This document shows, one piece after another, positions 1-11,235 of a stretch of 64,000 bases of DNA (its first letter is position 1; each line of letters begins with the position of its first letter). The DNA is taken from NCBI RefSeq assembly GCF_963576545.1, contig NC_083639.1, positions 19,888,118 through 19,952,117 on the forward strand, written 5' to 3'. The DNA comes from Limanda limanda (Eukaryota > Chordata > Actinopteri > Pleuronectiformes > Pleuronectidae). The position numbers and the translations under genes were made by a program. Under the pieces are notes generated by a model. It saw only the letters and a program-made list of their open reading frames with translations, searched no databases and had not been told where the DNA came from.

Positions 1-255
1 AGAAATCTCTGTGTTCCTCCAGGCTGAGTCACCAGGCCAAACCTGAGCCGCACAAGACAGTTTGAAATCTCCAGAGAGATATAACAAAATTTTGACTGCA
101 CACATTTTCCCTGCCTTCAGGATTTGGTTTTTATTCACACAGGGAATAAGTATATTGAATGAAGTCGTACATTCCTCTGCTGAACAGTAATAAAGGTTTC
201 ATTTCTCACTGAGAAACGAGGTGTTCACCTTCAGATTCGTTTTGTCCGCCTCCAG
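1..255 (+). other. Partial intron of the contactin gene
   Basis: This is sequence upstream of the exon that begins at 256. It ends in a pyrimidine-containing acceptor tract, with the AG at 254-255. No earlier exon could be recognised, so the 5' part of the gene lies outside the window. Confidence 0.6.
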
Positions 256-424
256 GTTGTGTATCGTCAGAGCTGGCAGGGCAGGACCACTGTGCTGGAA
301 ACCAATAAGACCAGTGTGGAGCTGCAGATCCCTTCCGGCGAGGACTACCTCATTGAGATCAAAGCTCTGACCAAAGGGGGTGACGGCACCAGCAGCGGCC
401 CCATCCGCATACCAAAGATGTCCA
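256..424 (+). CDS. Contactin penultimate coding exon (end of last FN3 domain)
   Basis: The exon encodes 56 codons plus one base and starts in phase 0 (VVYRQSWQGRTTVLETNKTS and onward). The reading ETNKTSVEL, then EDYLIEIKALT, then GGDGTSSGPIRIPKMS is typical of the end of the fourth fibronectin type III domain of contactins, GPI-anchored immunoglobulin-superfamily adhesion proteins of neurons. The GGDGTSS and IRIPK motifs fit the CNTN3/4/5/6 group better than CNTN1 or CNTN2. An AG acceptor precedes 256, and a consensus GTAAGT donor follows the A at 424, leaving phase 1. The open frame continues past the donor to 474, but that part is intron. The paralog cannot be assigned from this piece alone. 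The family call is secure; the exact gene is not. Confidence 0.88.
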
Positions 425-1395
425 GTAAGTTCCCAGCAGCCGGCAGCATGCAAGATGATCAGAGCTGGGATTGAGCAGAGCAGCAGTGGGATGGGAGCAC
501 TGAGTGTGACTAATCCCCAGTGAGAGTGATGCTGTTTATCAGTAGTACCATTACTGTAGCTTGAACAAAACCTTCACAATTCACATATAATGAGACTGCA
601 CTGAGCAGGGTGAGGGTAGAAAAAGTTATTTTAATAGAAAGATGTGTCTCAGTCTGTCAGCGAGCAGGGTGTCTCATAAATGAGTTCAAGATTTTGGGAA
701 ACACGTTTAAAAGCTTTCTCCCTGAGAAAAATGGAATAAGAATGTAGTTTTTCCGGTTTAGCAGACAGACTTAAAGCAGTTAGGAAACAGACAGTTTAGT
801 TGTATTCAGTGTTCAAACATTCATCCCTGTCAGCACATCTGAAGCTACAAAAAATTCACGAAATGTATTGTGCGTACAAAGAAATTGCGGCGATGTTATT
901 TTAAGTAGGAGTTATATTCCCGAGCTAATTCTTGATTAACTCAACAACTAAATACAAAAAGTAATGTAGCAGTGAATAAGTGTATTTTCTAAATACTGGT
1001 CTCTTCCGTGTTTCTCGCTTAGGATACTCATTAGGTTATCATGAAGGTAGCGTCATGATAACCCTTTAGAAAGCCCTTTTTTCAACTTAATGCTCCTATA
1101 TTTCCTGAATTTCTTGGCGATAAAGGAACAATTATTGTTTGTAGAAACTTCTTTGTCAAATTTGTTTGTTTAGTTTTTTTATATATCACTGAGTTTTTCA
1201 TTTTCAATTATTTTGAAAATATAAATAAATTTAGAATACAGTTATATCAGCCATTAAAACAAAACAACATCAAATCTCTTTTTAATTCTATCCAGTTTAT
1301 CCTCCTTGAAGGCTATTAAGATGTTTTCTTTATCACTAAAATGATAAACAAAGTGTTTATGACTGCTTATATTCATATTTGTCTTTTCTTCGCAG
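425..1395 (+). other. Last intron of the contactin gene
   Basis: This 971-bp intron has a GTAAGT donor at 425-430 and a TTTTCTTCGCAG acceptor ending at 1395. It joins a phase 1 donor to an acceptor whose exon begins with two bases completing a serine codon. The inside is AT-rich and no repeat or RNA gene was recognised. Confidence 0.7.
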
Positions 1396-1481
1396 GTCTT
1401 AACTCAAAGGGATGTGTGTGCCCAGTTTCAATGAAGACCTGCTGTTCCATAATGTTTATATTTTCTATGTTTGTTTTGTAG
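1396..1481 (+). CDS. Contactin terminal coding exon with GPI-anchor signal
   Basis: Spliced to the exon ending at 424, the frame continues as MS-SLNSKG, then a Cys-rich stretch CVCPVSMKTCC, then a hydrophobic tail SIMFIFSMFVL, then TAG at 1479-1481. A small/polar spacer followed by a short hydrophobic C-terminus with no cytoplasmic tail is what a GPI-attachment signal looks like, and contactins end this way. The exon is too short to stand out as an ORF. It is supported by the phase match, the good acceptor and the hydrophobic end. The tail composition (Met, Phe, Cys) is not conserved with any paralog I can recall, which is usual for the cleaved peptide. The exact cleavage site was not determined. 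Confidence 0.75.
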
Positions 1482-3735
1482 CTTCTGATGCCTTCATATT
1501 CAGCTTTGGACATTAGAGTGACTACGGTCTTTGATTTTCTTCTTCTACATGTCAGGTTTGTGGAATGGAGAGTTTCTCAACCCAAACTGAATGATGGGAA
1601 TCGTTCTGACAGGTTGTCAAATGCCCACTAATCCGTGGTTGGACTGTTACTCGTGGGCAACAGTATTTTCATCTGGCTATTTTCAGGACCACTGCCATCC
1701 TCCAGGATGCATTTGATAAACATGGAAAGTTGAATTTCTTATCTTTATTTGTGAAATGAACATGAGCACAGGTTCATGTCCCAGTTTCATGTCTGTTTCC
1801 ACCTTTTCTGCCTCAACCTCCAGATTCTTTCTTGGCTTGATGTGACTCCCATGAATGGTATAGACCCAGAGGTAAAAGTTCTTAGTTCTGTTCATTTGGT
1901 ATTAAAGTGTTGATCCTTGATATTTTGAGTGTATTGTAAACTGATTCAAATACGCTAGAAAATGAAATGACCAATCGACTGCTGGCTATAGCTTCAAGAT
2001 ACAATATTGATTTTCTTATGTAGTAAAGCAAATATATTTCAAGATGCATTGTACCTAGAGGTTGTACAAGTATTCATAAATAATGCATACACCCTCTTAC
2101 CTGTGCACATTCGTCAAACCGACTGGTTTAATCCCCAGATAAAAAAAGCAACAGCATTAAAACCAATTGAGCAGGTAATTGGTGATAATGTTGTGTTTTA
2201 TCAGTTTTCTATATCTGATAAGTAAATTTATCAAAACAGACAATCTTCAGGGTTAACACTTTAACACCAGGCTGTCAGTCGTCCACACAGTTAGAATTGC
2301 CATCAATGTTTTCCCTGTTGATTTTATGCAAGAGCACTCTGGCTGATCTTTAAGTGTTTAACAAAGCCGCTTTGCCTTGTTGTGTGTATATACTTCAAAC
2401 CTCTTGTCAAGCTGTTTAAATTATACTGAAGGGCAAACGTACCACACATTGAATGTAAAATGTTATTAACTGTATTTATTTTGTTTGTAAAATTATATTT
2501 TATGATATTTCTGCGAGGGAAGCACAAAGTGATTGTAGTGACTAGAGGTCCAACTAAATAAATTCAGCCATTATTACCATTACTGTACATCCAAGATCGA
2601 CAGATGAGTAAGAGGTGTTCTGTGCATTCTGTGTGCTTTTTGTTAACAGCAAGCAGAAGCATCTAAGCTAAGTAAATACACACCACAATACTCAAACTAG
2701 CTGCACATGTAAAAATAATCCAATACAGTACGAATAGCATTTTTCTTTGCTACTTTCCGACATGGATATGGACCTTTCAGAATAACAGCCTTCTTATCTT
2801 GCAATTTAGCATAGGTTTACTTAAATACATGACAGGATACCACAGTAAACCAATGGCTATTTTACAGAAAATCCCTGTGTTGTTTAATATGATGAAGAAT
2901 ATCTGCATCAATACATTATTATAACTCATCCAAGACCATTTCCCTTGTGCAGAACAGATGAAAATACAATGTAGATGAATATATTTTGTAGGACGTTGGT
3001 TTTTAGTAACTTGTCGCCTTCACAGGATGTCACTATAAGTGGTAAAAGCTAGAGCAGAAAAGTTATAGTGATGTTGCCGTTATGAAATGTAAAGAAAAGC
3101 TTGTGTAAATGTTTCAGCTCTGTTTGCTTTGCATCACTTTTATTTTGGATGGTTTGATTTTTCGCTCCACTCAGGATGTGTCATTTCAACACATGCAATG
3201 TCAGAGTTATTACTTATATCGATCACAAGACATATTAACACAACTGTCATAAATTTAATTATATGTATTGAGCAGACAAGTGAAATGAAGAGATGCAGGT
3301 GTTGAACTGATCTCGTCCAGAGAGCAGCACAGTTTGTCCCTCATGTAGCCGTGAGCTTTATTCTTTATTTGAAAGACTTAAGTGCTAAGAATATATTGAC
3401 TGTATATTTTTCTATGTACATCTATTGTTCTACTGTAAAGCTACAGCCTATGTGAAATCTATTTCAGTCCAAACATCCTTAATTATTTCATTGAAGAGTT
3501 TATTTTGTGCCGTTCCTTTCACCCTCTACGTTCGCCTAATTAATGTTTTTATTTCCTGTTTCAATCTCTAATTATGATGTCGGAAATGTGTATCTATGAA
3601 AGTTCTCATTTAATATTAACATGCTTTCTTTATCTGAATCTGCAACTTGTTACTTCAGTAATGTAATACCATTGTATTAATATGATATCTCTGTGAGATG
3701 ACGAGGACTTAATAAAATCTTCATATTGAAACCCT
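1482..3735 (+). other. Probable 3' UTR of the contactin gene
   Basis: This AT-rich sequence follows the stop codon and contains no other recognisable coding exon or repeat. The first convincing polyadenylation signal with a downstream T-rich tract is at 3711-3716, giving a 3' UTR of about 2.2 kb. Earlier AATAAA-like hexamers could give shorter forms. The 3' end is inferred from sequence, not from transcripts. Confidence 0.45.
3711..3716 (+). terminator. Polyadenylation signal AATAAA
   Basis: A canonical AATAAA sits in ACTTAATAAAATCTTC. About 25 bases later comes a CTTTTTATT tract that could be the downstream element. It is the best candidate for the end of the contactin transcript. Confidence 0.45.
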
Positions 3736-3736
3736 T

Positions 3737-5266
3737 TAATCGCTTTTTATTCATCTAATTATTATTATTCCTTCTTCTTTATTGGAGGTAGTGTCAGTAT
3801 TAAAACTGGTCCCCGGAGATTTCCGCTGCTCTCTGGAGTGTGCGATGGTGAATCACAGGAAATAAGGTGGTAGTCGTCTGAACAGGTTGTAGCAGCAATA
3901 AAAAAAAAAGGTGGAGAGAGGTATTCCCTGAGGACTGAGGTAAAATTAGCAAGAGATTAGTTTCCCGTGGTTGTTTTAGCAAAGACGTGATTTATGTTCT
4001 TTTAGAACAAACTTCATACATGTAAGACAGTTTCTCTCTTCTGGGATATGAGAAAATACAGAGTTTATACAACAGACAAAAAATAAATTAGAAGCAGTCA
4101 CACTAATGGTTGAAACCGCTGACCTAAAAACAAACATACGGTTCAAGCTGCTGATTGATGAACTCTTAGATCCATTTCTCACAACATAAAATAAAGTTAA
4201 ACACAAACTTTTCAGAACTTATATGGGTTATTGCACTGCCCCACATTAGATTAGACTAAAGCAGAAACATTTAATAGGGAGAAGACCATCCACTCGAAGA
4301 ATTCCAAATCTAATAATCCGGAACACCAAAGATGGCGAATGTATGGCACATGTCTCAGACCTCCACAACAACAGCCAATCATCTGCTGAACTGGGACACA
4401 AAGAACGGTAGTTAAATTGTTGCACTGACACAAGCACACAGTTGAGGTTCAGCTGAAAGTGGCAGCGTGAGAAGAAAGATTGTGAATGAAGAGAGAGAGA
4501 TTAGACTAAGAAAGAGGAGGAGCGCATCAACCAAAACTTGTGTGACGCAACGACTTTAGGTGTAAAAAACACCAGACATCTTGTATTTGTTGATGAGCTA
4601 TGGTGGGATGAGCCGACAGCGTCACATCACACGATCGATACCAGATGATCATTTTTAAGTCTCTCTCCCCACATATTTAGATATTAGGTCTTAAATACAA
4701 CAGAATGTGAGAGAGTGGTGGCAGCTCCCACAGAATTTTAACTCAGAATGCCTGATTCATTGATTCATTAATAAAGTTCCATCTATGTGTTATCTTAGAT
4801 ATTGACACAAAAAAGAAGTAGAACTGCAATATGTTTTTGTAGTTGTACTTGTAATGGAAAGCAAGAGAAGGAATGAGATGTGGACTACAGCATCAAACTA
4901 GGACAAAAATCACCATAGTCCTTATTTTGCCCAAGCCGACAGGTTGGTGATGTCTGGACACACACATCCAGTCTGACCACCTGCAGACAGTCTGTGAGAA
5001 ATGAATCAGTCGGACTCGGAACAAAGAGAACCACCAGGGGCCAGATACATGGAACTGTTACTGATTCTGTGTATATGCTCAAAGACAAAAATATACATTA
5101 ATTTCATCCAATTTATGAAGCTATGTGTGTGTGACTGACTCTGTTTTTCTCTCATAAACACAGATTGTCGTGCATCACCGCACACACGTAGATCCTGTGA
5201 ACTTATGTTCTCTCTCATATGTGTAAGTCTATACTGTCTTTTTTAGTGCTGACCTAGCGCATTATA
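3737..5266. other. Intergenic, nothing recognised
   Basis: Unique-looking AT-rich DNA. Short open frames on the minus strand (3.8-4.4 kb and 4.9-5.2 kb) have no recognisable protein content. No repeat or RNA gene was recognised. Confidence 0.4.
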
Positions 5267-5837
5267 AATTAAAGTCTGGGTGCAGAAAGATGTGTGATGG
5301 ATTTATGATTTATGACGACCGCCACCCCCCCCCCCCCACCCCCTGGTGTGTGCATGTGTGTAGGTGTGAGAGAGTGAGAGACAGCGAGATAGAAAGAGAG
5401 AGAGGGAGGGGAAAGTGGAGCTTCATCGAACCCATCCCATGAAAAGTTGCTTTAACTTGTCTCTAAGTTATACATCATAATATACATCTTAAAGACCACC
5501 CCTTCAAAAACAGTTATTTAATGTAAAGCACATGATCATAAATTGACTGATAACCAAGTATTAAAAAAAATCTAAAAACGTTCAAAGCAGTTCAAAACAG
5601 TTTTATATTTTGTATTTAAATTCTAAACCTCACTGAGCATACACATGCAATTAAAGTCTAGGTGCAGAAAGATGTGTGATGGATTTATGAGGACCTGCCC
5701 CCCCACCCCCTTATGTGTACATGTGTGTAGGTGTGAGAGAGTGAGAGACAGCGAGATAGAAAGAGAGAGAGGGAGGGGAAATTGGAGCTTCATCGAACCC
5801 ATCCCATGAAAAGTTGCTTTAACTCGTTTCTAAGTTA
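5267..5837. repeat. Local duplication A-B-A' (382-bp offset)
   Basis: Segment A (5267-5470) starts AATTAAAGTCT, has a poly-C tract (about 5325-5337), a GAGAGTGAGAGACAGCGAG purine tract and ends near TCTAAGTTA. It recurs with few mismatches as A' (5649-5837). Segment B (5487-5645) lies between them and starts TCTTAAAGACCACCCC. The layout is a tandem duplication of an A+B unit with the second B missing. A diverged single B copy is at 8343-8500. No coding potential was seen. Confidence 0.8.
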
Positions 5838-7848
5838 CAGACGTGCAGGTCATGGCTCAACCTGAGCATCCATTTCTCAGGCTCTGTTTTATCAACAAGA
5901 GCAAATTCAAGTATTCCAGCAAATGTAATTGTGTGTCCGCAAAATAAGCCCTGAAGGCAGAATGTTACATGTTTTATGTGTTATAGGGTTATATATAACT
6001 ATATATATATAATATTCACCACCACTAGATGCTCTTTGAGTTCTCAGCAACAATTTGCTCATACAGTCTATGGGTGTTGCAAAGTTAAGTGAACGTGAAC
6101 CCTTAACGCACAACCAGAAGCTGTATAAAGTTAGTCTGTGTACAGGAGAACAAACAGCTGTCTCATCCTGCACCGAAGTTAGAAAAGTGTTGTTAGAATA
6201 TGCTGCGCTGTGTACAGGTGTACACACTGCAGGTAAGGAGCAAAACTCCTGTGTCCCTGTAAGGTTGGCCCCAGCAGTTATGGTTCTGCAGCCCAAGTGT
6301 ATTTATTTTTTCCTGTTGCAACTTCATTCCCTGTGCAGCAATATGTGCCCTCGCAATTTTCACTGGCTTGACTCTGTTCCAGGTAAGAACTCAACTCCCT
6401 CTCAGGACCTCCAGACTCCTCCATTATACCTGCTCGGTCCTACCAAGAAACATGGATTAATATTTGATAATCCTTTTTCTAAAAGGGATATTACACTTGG
6501 TGCACAAAGCAGGGTAACTTTCTCTACTGTATAGCAAAGCATACCAAACACACTTTTAGGTCCATATTAGTTCTCAAAAACAATTTAACAGCATTTTTCT
6601 TATGACACACCCCTCTAACTCTTCCATAATTGGTGCCTCCCCCCGGGAACCTCTGTTCATAAGCCAATGGTACCTTCCAGCACAGTTCTTGCAGTTCTTA
6701 ATCCAGACAGCAAAGCACATGTACAGCAGATAGGAAACAGGTGACAAATAATACATTTTCTTTTTTAAACACTTTTAAAATAAATAATGTCAATGCCAAA
6801 ATACATCCCATGCATTCTATGACCTATATATACATCTTGATTTGTCGTCAAGTCTCCTGACATTACACACGCATTGTTACACTAATACAGATTCCTCGGA
6901 GCCGGTTCAATCAAAGTGTCTTTGTCGTGTGTATATGTGCATCTTACTTTAAAGGGCTCACACCGTGACAGTCTCCCTGAAAGTATTATTTTACATTCTA
7001 CTAATTCCAGAAATCTCTGTCTGTATGTGGCTCGAATATTTTAAAAAACATTCATCTTATTGGGTTTAAAATAAGAACATTTTGTGTTTGGATATACAAT
7101 AGGTTCATATCAGTACAAATCTTTATTAAAAAGCGACCAGGGCTTTGTAACAGCGGTGGCTAGGACTCATTGACAAAAGTGTTGTTGTTGATTGCATCAA
7201 CAGTGTGTTCATAATAAAATCAACAACAGCTGATTCTCCAGCTCAGGGTTCTTCATACTGAGTCATTCAGCTGGCTGTTACTCAACGTGGCTCAGTTACT
7301 GCAGGTCAGAAATCACAGGCCAATCAAACAGCACGTTCAAACAGGTATGTTTAGAGAGCGCACTGCATTATTTGTTTTAAATATGGCCAACAGTGTCAGG
7401 GAGGGATTCATATTCACTAACACAAATGGGCCAAGACCAGCTTCCAACACAAAGACAGAGAGATTACAACACACGGAGGAAGTGTGACTTCATTCTCTGT
7501 TGACACCATTATTCCACTGTATCATGATGTCCAGGAGAAAATATTTGTTGCTGCTATGTGCAAAAAAATACAGAAAACGTATATATGTTCTTTATCAAAT
7601 ACAACTGTTGTTTTTGAATCCCCTTCAAAATAAGTAGTTTAATTTGGTAAAGGGGTAATGTGCCTTCATTGATAAAAAAAATAGGTTAATATGATTGCAG
7701 CCACGTAAAGGCAACAGGATAAAATCACATGAAACATATTTCTGACTTTTTTTGCAGTTTAATCAAAGGTTTTGCCTTTTTTCAGTTTTTTCCACTCGCT
7801 ACTCAAACAACATGCAATGAGTAGTGCATGTATACATCACATTGTGTT
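5838..7848. other. Intergenic, possible diffuse repeat at 6.0-6.3 kb
   Basis: A 159-codon + strand frame (6055-6534) and an opposite 129-codon frame (5907-6296) overlap. Neither resembles a known family. The stretch around CATACAGTCTATGGGTGTTG (about 6053-6080) looks like a dispersed fish repeat fragment. The remainder holds nothing recognised. Confidence 0.35.
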
Positions 7849-8284
7849 TGTCATGATTCAGTCCTTTGTTCAACTTTGTGTTTGGACATTTAAGAACGAC
7901 TTTCAATTTGTGTTGAGGACTTGCGACTTGTGTCGGACTCTTCGTTTGCACTCTGAGGTCTTTGTTTCCTGTTTTATTTTGAAAGGTCTTTCCTTGCATT
8001 TGTCCCTGGCTTCCTGTCTTTGTCTGATTTCCCTGCTCTTGTGCTTATCTGAATCTGTTCTGATGTGTCACACCTGAGTTCTGTTCTCCTGCCCCCTTGT
8101 GTATATAAGTATTCTCCTCTGTCAGTTCACCTGTTCACCCTCATGTTTCTGTTCAGTCTTGTGTCTCCTGTGTTCTTTCACCTGCCATCAGAGACTGTAA
8201 ATCATTGTTTTGGGTTTCTTTGTGAAATTCACTTTCCCCAACCTTTGCTTCTGCACCTGCATTTGGGTACTGCTTTGTGATACA
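7849..8284 (+). mobile_element. Probable solo LTR (gypsy-type retrotransposon)
   Basis: The block begins TGTCATGATTCAGTCC and ends near CTGCTTTGTGATACA, close to the TGTCACGA...TCGTGACA ends of a common teleost gypsy-type LTR. It has a pyrimidine-rich body with the phrase TGTTTTATTTTGAAAGGTC and a TATA box (GTATATAAG, about 8101-8109), as expected of the U3/R part of an LTR. No gag or pol sequence adjoins it, so it is a solo LTR, and no clean target-site duplication was found. The open frames inside it are chance. Family assignment is from memory of such LTRs. Confidence 0.55.
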
Positions 8285-8342
8285 TAGCAGTGTGTTTTGT
8301 TCGTCACTTCCTCTGAGCATGAGGTCCCGCCACCACCTATGA

Positions 8343-8500
8343 TCTTAAAGACCACCCCTTCAAAAACTGTTATTTAATGTAAAGCACATGTTCATACATT
8401 TACTGATTACCAAGTATTAAAAAAATCTAAAAACCTTCCAAGCAGCTCAAAACAGTTTTTTAGTATTTTGTATTTAAATTTAAAACCACACTGTGCGTAC
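8343..8500. repeat. Second copy of segment B
   Basis: It matches 5487-5645 over its length, from TCTTAAAGACCACCCCTTC to the region before GCGTAC, with scattered substitutions and small indels. It lies 59 bases after the solo LTR. It is a dispersed copy, older than the A/A' pair judging by divergence. Confidence 0.75.
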
Positions 8501-8694
8501 CGTGGCGTGTGATTTTCAGTGCAAATTTATCTTTTATGAATAGCATTTGTTTTGTGGAATAATCACTTATGACAACACAACCAAGTTAGAGTGAATTAGT
8601 AGTGAACAGCTCATATCAATATAAAAAAATAACAAAGTCGTTGACATAGACAGTTACATGTCTTCATGACACTAGACAATATAAGAACAGGACA

Positions 8695-8867
8695 ATGGCT
8701 GTGGCTAAGGGGTAGAGTGGTCGTCCTCTAACCATATGGTCGGCAGCTTGAACCCCAGCCCATGCCGGGGTGTCCTTGGGCAAGACGCTGAACCCTGAAT
8801 GGCCCCTCATAGATGTTGAATGCACCAATTTGAAATCGCTTTGGATAAAAGTGTCAGGTAAATGGCA
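8695..8867 (+). mobile_element. tRNA-derived SINE
   Basis: A tRNA-like head GGCTGTGGCTAAGGGGTAGA (A box) is followed by a decayed B box near GCTTGAACCCCAGCC. Then comes the body phrase CCTTGGGCAAGACGCTGAAC and a tail GCTTTGGATAAAAGTGTCAG. This is the arrangement of a very common teleost SINE whose tail normally reads GCGCTTTGGATAAAAGCGC. The middle is partly deleted and the copy is clearly old. Confidence 0.75.
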
Positions 8868-10797
8868 TACAACAAAATAATGTAACATTATCAATTTCAG
8901 TAAAATAACAGTGCATGCATTCAAACTGCATGTACATTATGATTGTGGCAGAGTCAAGTGTCCTTCTGTCTGTGGGGAACATATTTTTTTTCAAATGGGA
9001 TGCTTAGTGGATTACGATCTGCAGCGCCTACTAGAGGGTAATAGATGAATCAGATGGCAAAGGAGGATGGGTTGGGTCAAATTATATTTGTGCGCTTGTG
9101 ATAGTGAATCATCAGATGGGAGGCGACGCCCATTGTACTTTTTGTATGTATGTGACTGGCTGTTGAGGCTAACAAACCAAACTATTATGGGTGAGTATGT
9201 TTTCAATGATGGTAATAGTGGAGGAAGATAATTTGTTTAACTTTTAATTTATTTTAGTTTTTGACTTTTTTGGTAATGTGGCCTTTGATGGTGTTCCATT
9301 TGACCAGAAATGGGGGGCTGCGTCTTAATGTCATAATGGTTTCATGTGTTTTTGATGTGTTGAGCTGACTGTATGGCCAAACTGCTCATTGTGTTGATCT
9401 GAGCTGAGAGAATATGCCTGTGATTTTGTGCATGCACATCATTTATCGCGGCCAAATTATTTAAAGGCAACCATTAAGGGTTAAATCAAACGTCAAGGAA
9501 AGAGAAAACATTTGTATTCATGACAAGAAACCCTCCATCTTACCAAAAGGTATTTTCAGAGACTTTCACTCGAGTAATATTACCTGCTTGCACAATCTTC
9601 AATCACGTTATGTAAATACACACATACAATTGGTATCAGCAGCTCAGATCCGGGTTGAGCCAATTAAATGTACGACGGATTACGATGGAGTTTATCCCTC
9701 AGTCGTTTGTCTGGGCAGATAACATCATCAGCAGTGTGAATTTCCGTAGAGCTCACCAGGAGCTTCCTGATCTCACCTCACAATCTCTGTGTCATGAACA
9801 AACTGATTCACTTTAATAGTCCGACACGGAGGAGAAATGTACCAACTGAAATTCATGCCATGTTTCAAGTAAAAAACGTTCAGATGTGCGTTTGGGACAA
9901 AGATAGCATTTAACAGCCTTATATGCATGTTCAGCCTCCCTGGTCTGACACATCATTCAAACTGGAGACATGGTAAGGCGCAGTGTGTCAAAAATTTCAG
10001 CAACTTATGTCAATGTACTCCTTCAAGACTCATTCCCACTTTGCAGAACTGCTGCACAATCTCCTTTGACGTTAAGCTGCCTATTCTGCCGCTGCAAAAT
10101 TCGGCCTTAAATATGTAAAGCAACCGCAAGAACCAGAGCTTGACTCACAGCTTGCAGCAAATCCTTTATTCATGGCAATCTTGGGAGAATGGCAGCGCTT
10201 GAGGAGTGGCGTCTCCACCTTTGCCAGGCTGCTCGTGTTGCGCTGCTGAGAATCCACCTTCGCTCATTATGACCAACATGTGACGCCTCATGAAAAAATA
10301 CAGCTGGGGTCACCTAACAAGCACGGGCTGATCTGTCAAGAGCTTAAACCTAGGACTCTTATTTTATCCTACATATGGGTCCATCTCACACACATACACA
10401 CCGCACACACTGCTAAGAGTTGGTGCTGGGAGGTAAGGTTGGCAGCTCTGCTCCTACATCCAGTTTGAAAATATGATTTGTTGTTCATATTGAAAGTGAG
10501 TTGGGGGTGTGAAGGAGCTGACAATACTTTCTGGTATCGTTGAGGTGTAGGCTGCGAGATATGTCAGGAAAGTGACAGTGTGTGGACCTGAGCCGAGCTC
10601 TGAAGTAGGGATAAAGTGCTGTGATGGACAGAAGATTGGCTGGGAATTAAAAAGACCATGAGCCTTCTCCAAGCACCATGGGACAGCTGACAGGCAGCCC
10701 GCAGAGCTCTCCTCCCAGGTTCACAGGGAGACGGCTGTGAGTGGAAGACCGCTGCTCAAGCCTCAGACTGACAAAGACTGCACTCATCACTTTGATT
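8868..10797. other. Intergenic, nothing recognised
   Basis: Unique-looking DNA with no convincing exon, RNA gene or known repeat. The short ORFs here have no family features. Confidence 0.4.
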
Positions 10798-11118
10798 CAG
10801 GGTTGCCAGGTCTGTGGTTATACCGTGGAGTTAGGCTGCTGGTGAAGTGTTATTGTCCGCGGGGTTAGATGAACCCATATTACACTTTCGTGAAAACAAA
10901 ATCTCAATTTTAAATGGACTAATTTATTCCTTTTAATCTCACCAAACTAACATGTGCAACCCGTGTACACACACACACACACACCCACACAACTTGCAGT
11001 TAGGCACTCCATCAGCCAGCATCTGCCTCTCGAACACAACTTCAGTCGTCGCGCAAATTTTTGGCTTGACATTGATTGGTCATTGTGTTGGTTTTGTCAT
11101 ACACATCTGGCAACCCTG
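10798..11118. mobile_element. hAT-like MITE with terminal inverted repeats
   Basis: The left end is CAGGGTTGCCAGGTCTGTGG and the right end is the inverse, ACACATCTGGCAACCCTG, so about 14 bases of TIR match. The CAGGGTTGCCA end is typical of hAT elements. The flanks CTTTGATT (10790-10797) and CTTTTCTT (11119-11126) agree at 6 of 8 positions, as expected for a decayed 8-bp hAT target duplication. The 321-bp element is non-coding and includes a short (CA)n tract at about 10969-10984. Confidence 0.72.
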
Positions 11119-11235
11119 CTTTTCTTAACCCTATATCAAGTTATAAGGCCTATAGCACAGTGTAATACACTTATAAAGTCAGTGCGGTAACAAGTAAGGA
11201 CTTGTAGAGACTATGATGTTATCTTAACATGGGAG

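Noticed and set aside
199..453. 84-codon minus-strand frame opposite the contactin exon
   Set aside because: It is the antisense shadow of the coding exon 256-424.
6055..6534. 159-codon + strand frame
   Set aside because: No domain, no splice context, and an overlapping antisense frame. Part of it looks like dispersed repeat.
7772..8280. Two consecutive frames with hydrophobic content
   Set aside because: They lie within the probable solo LTR; hydrophobicity comes from its T/C-rich composition.
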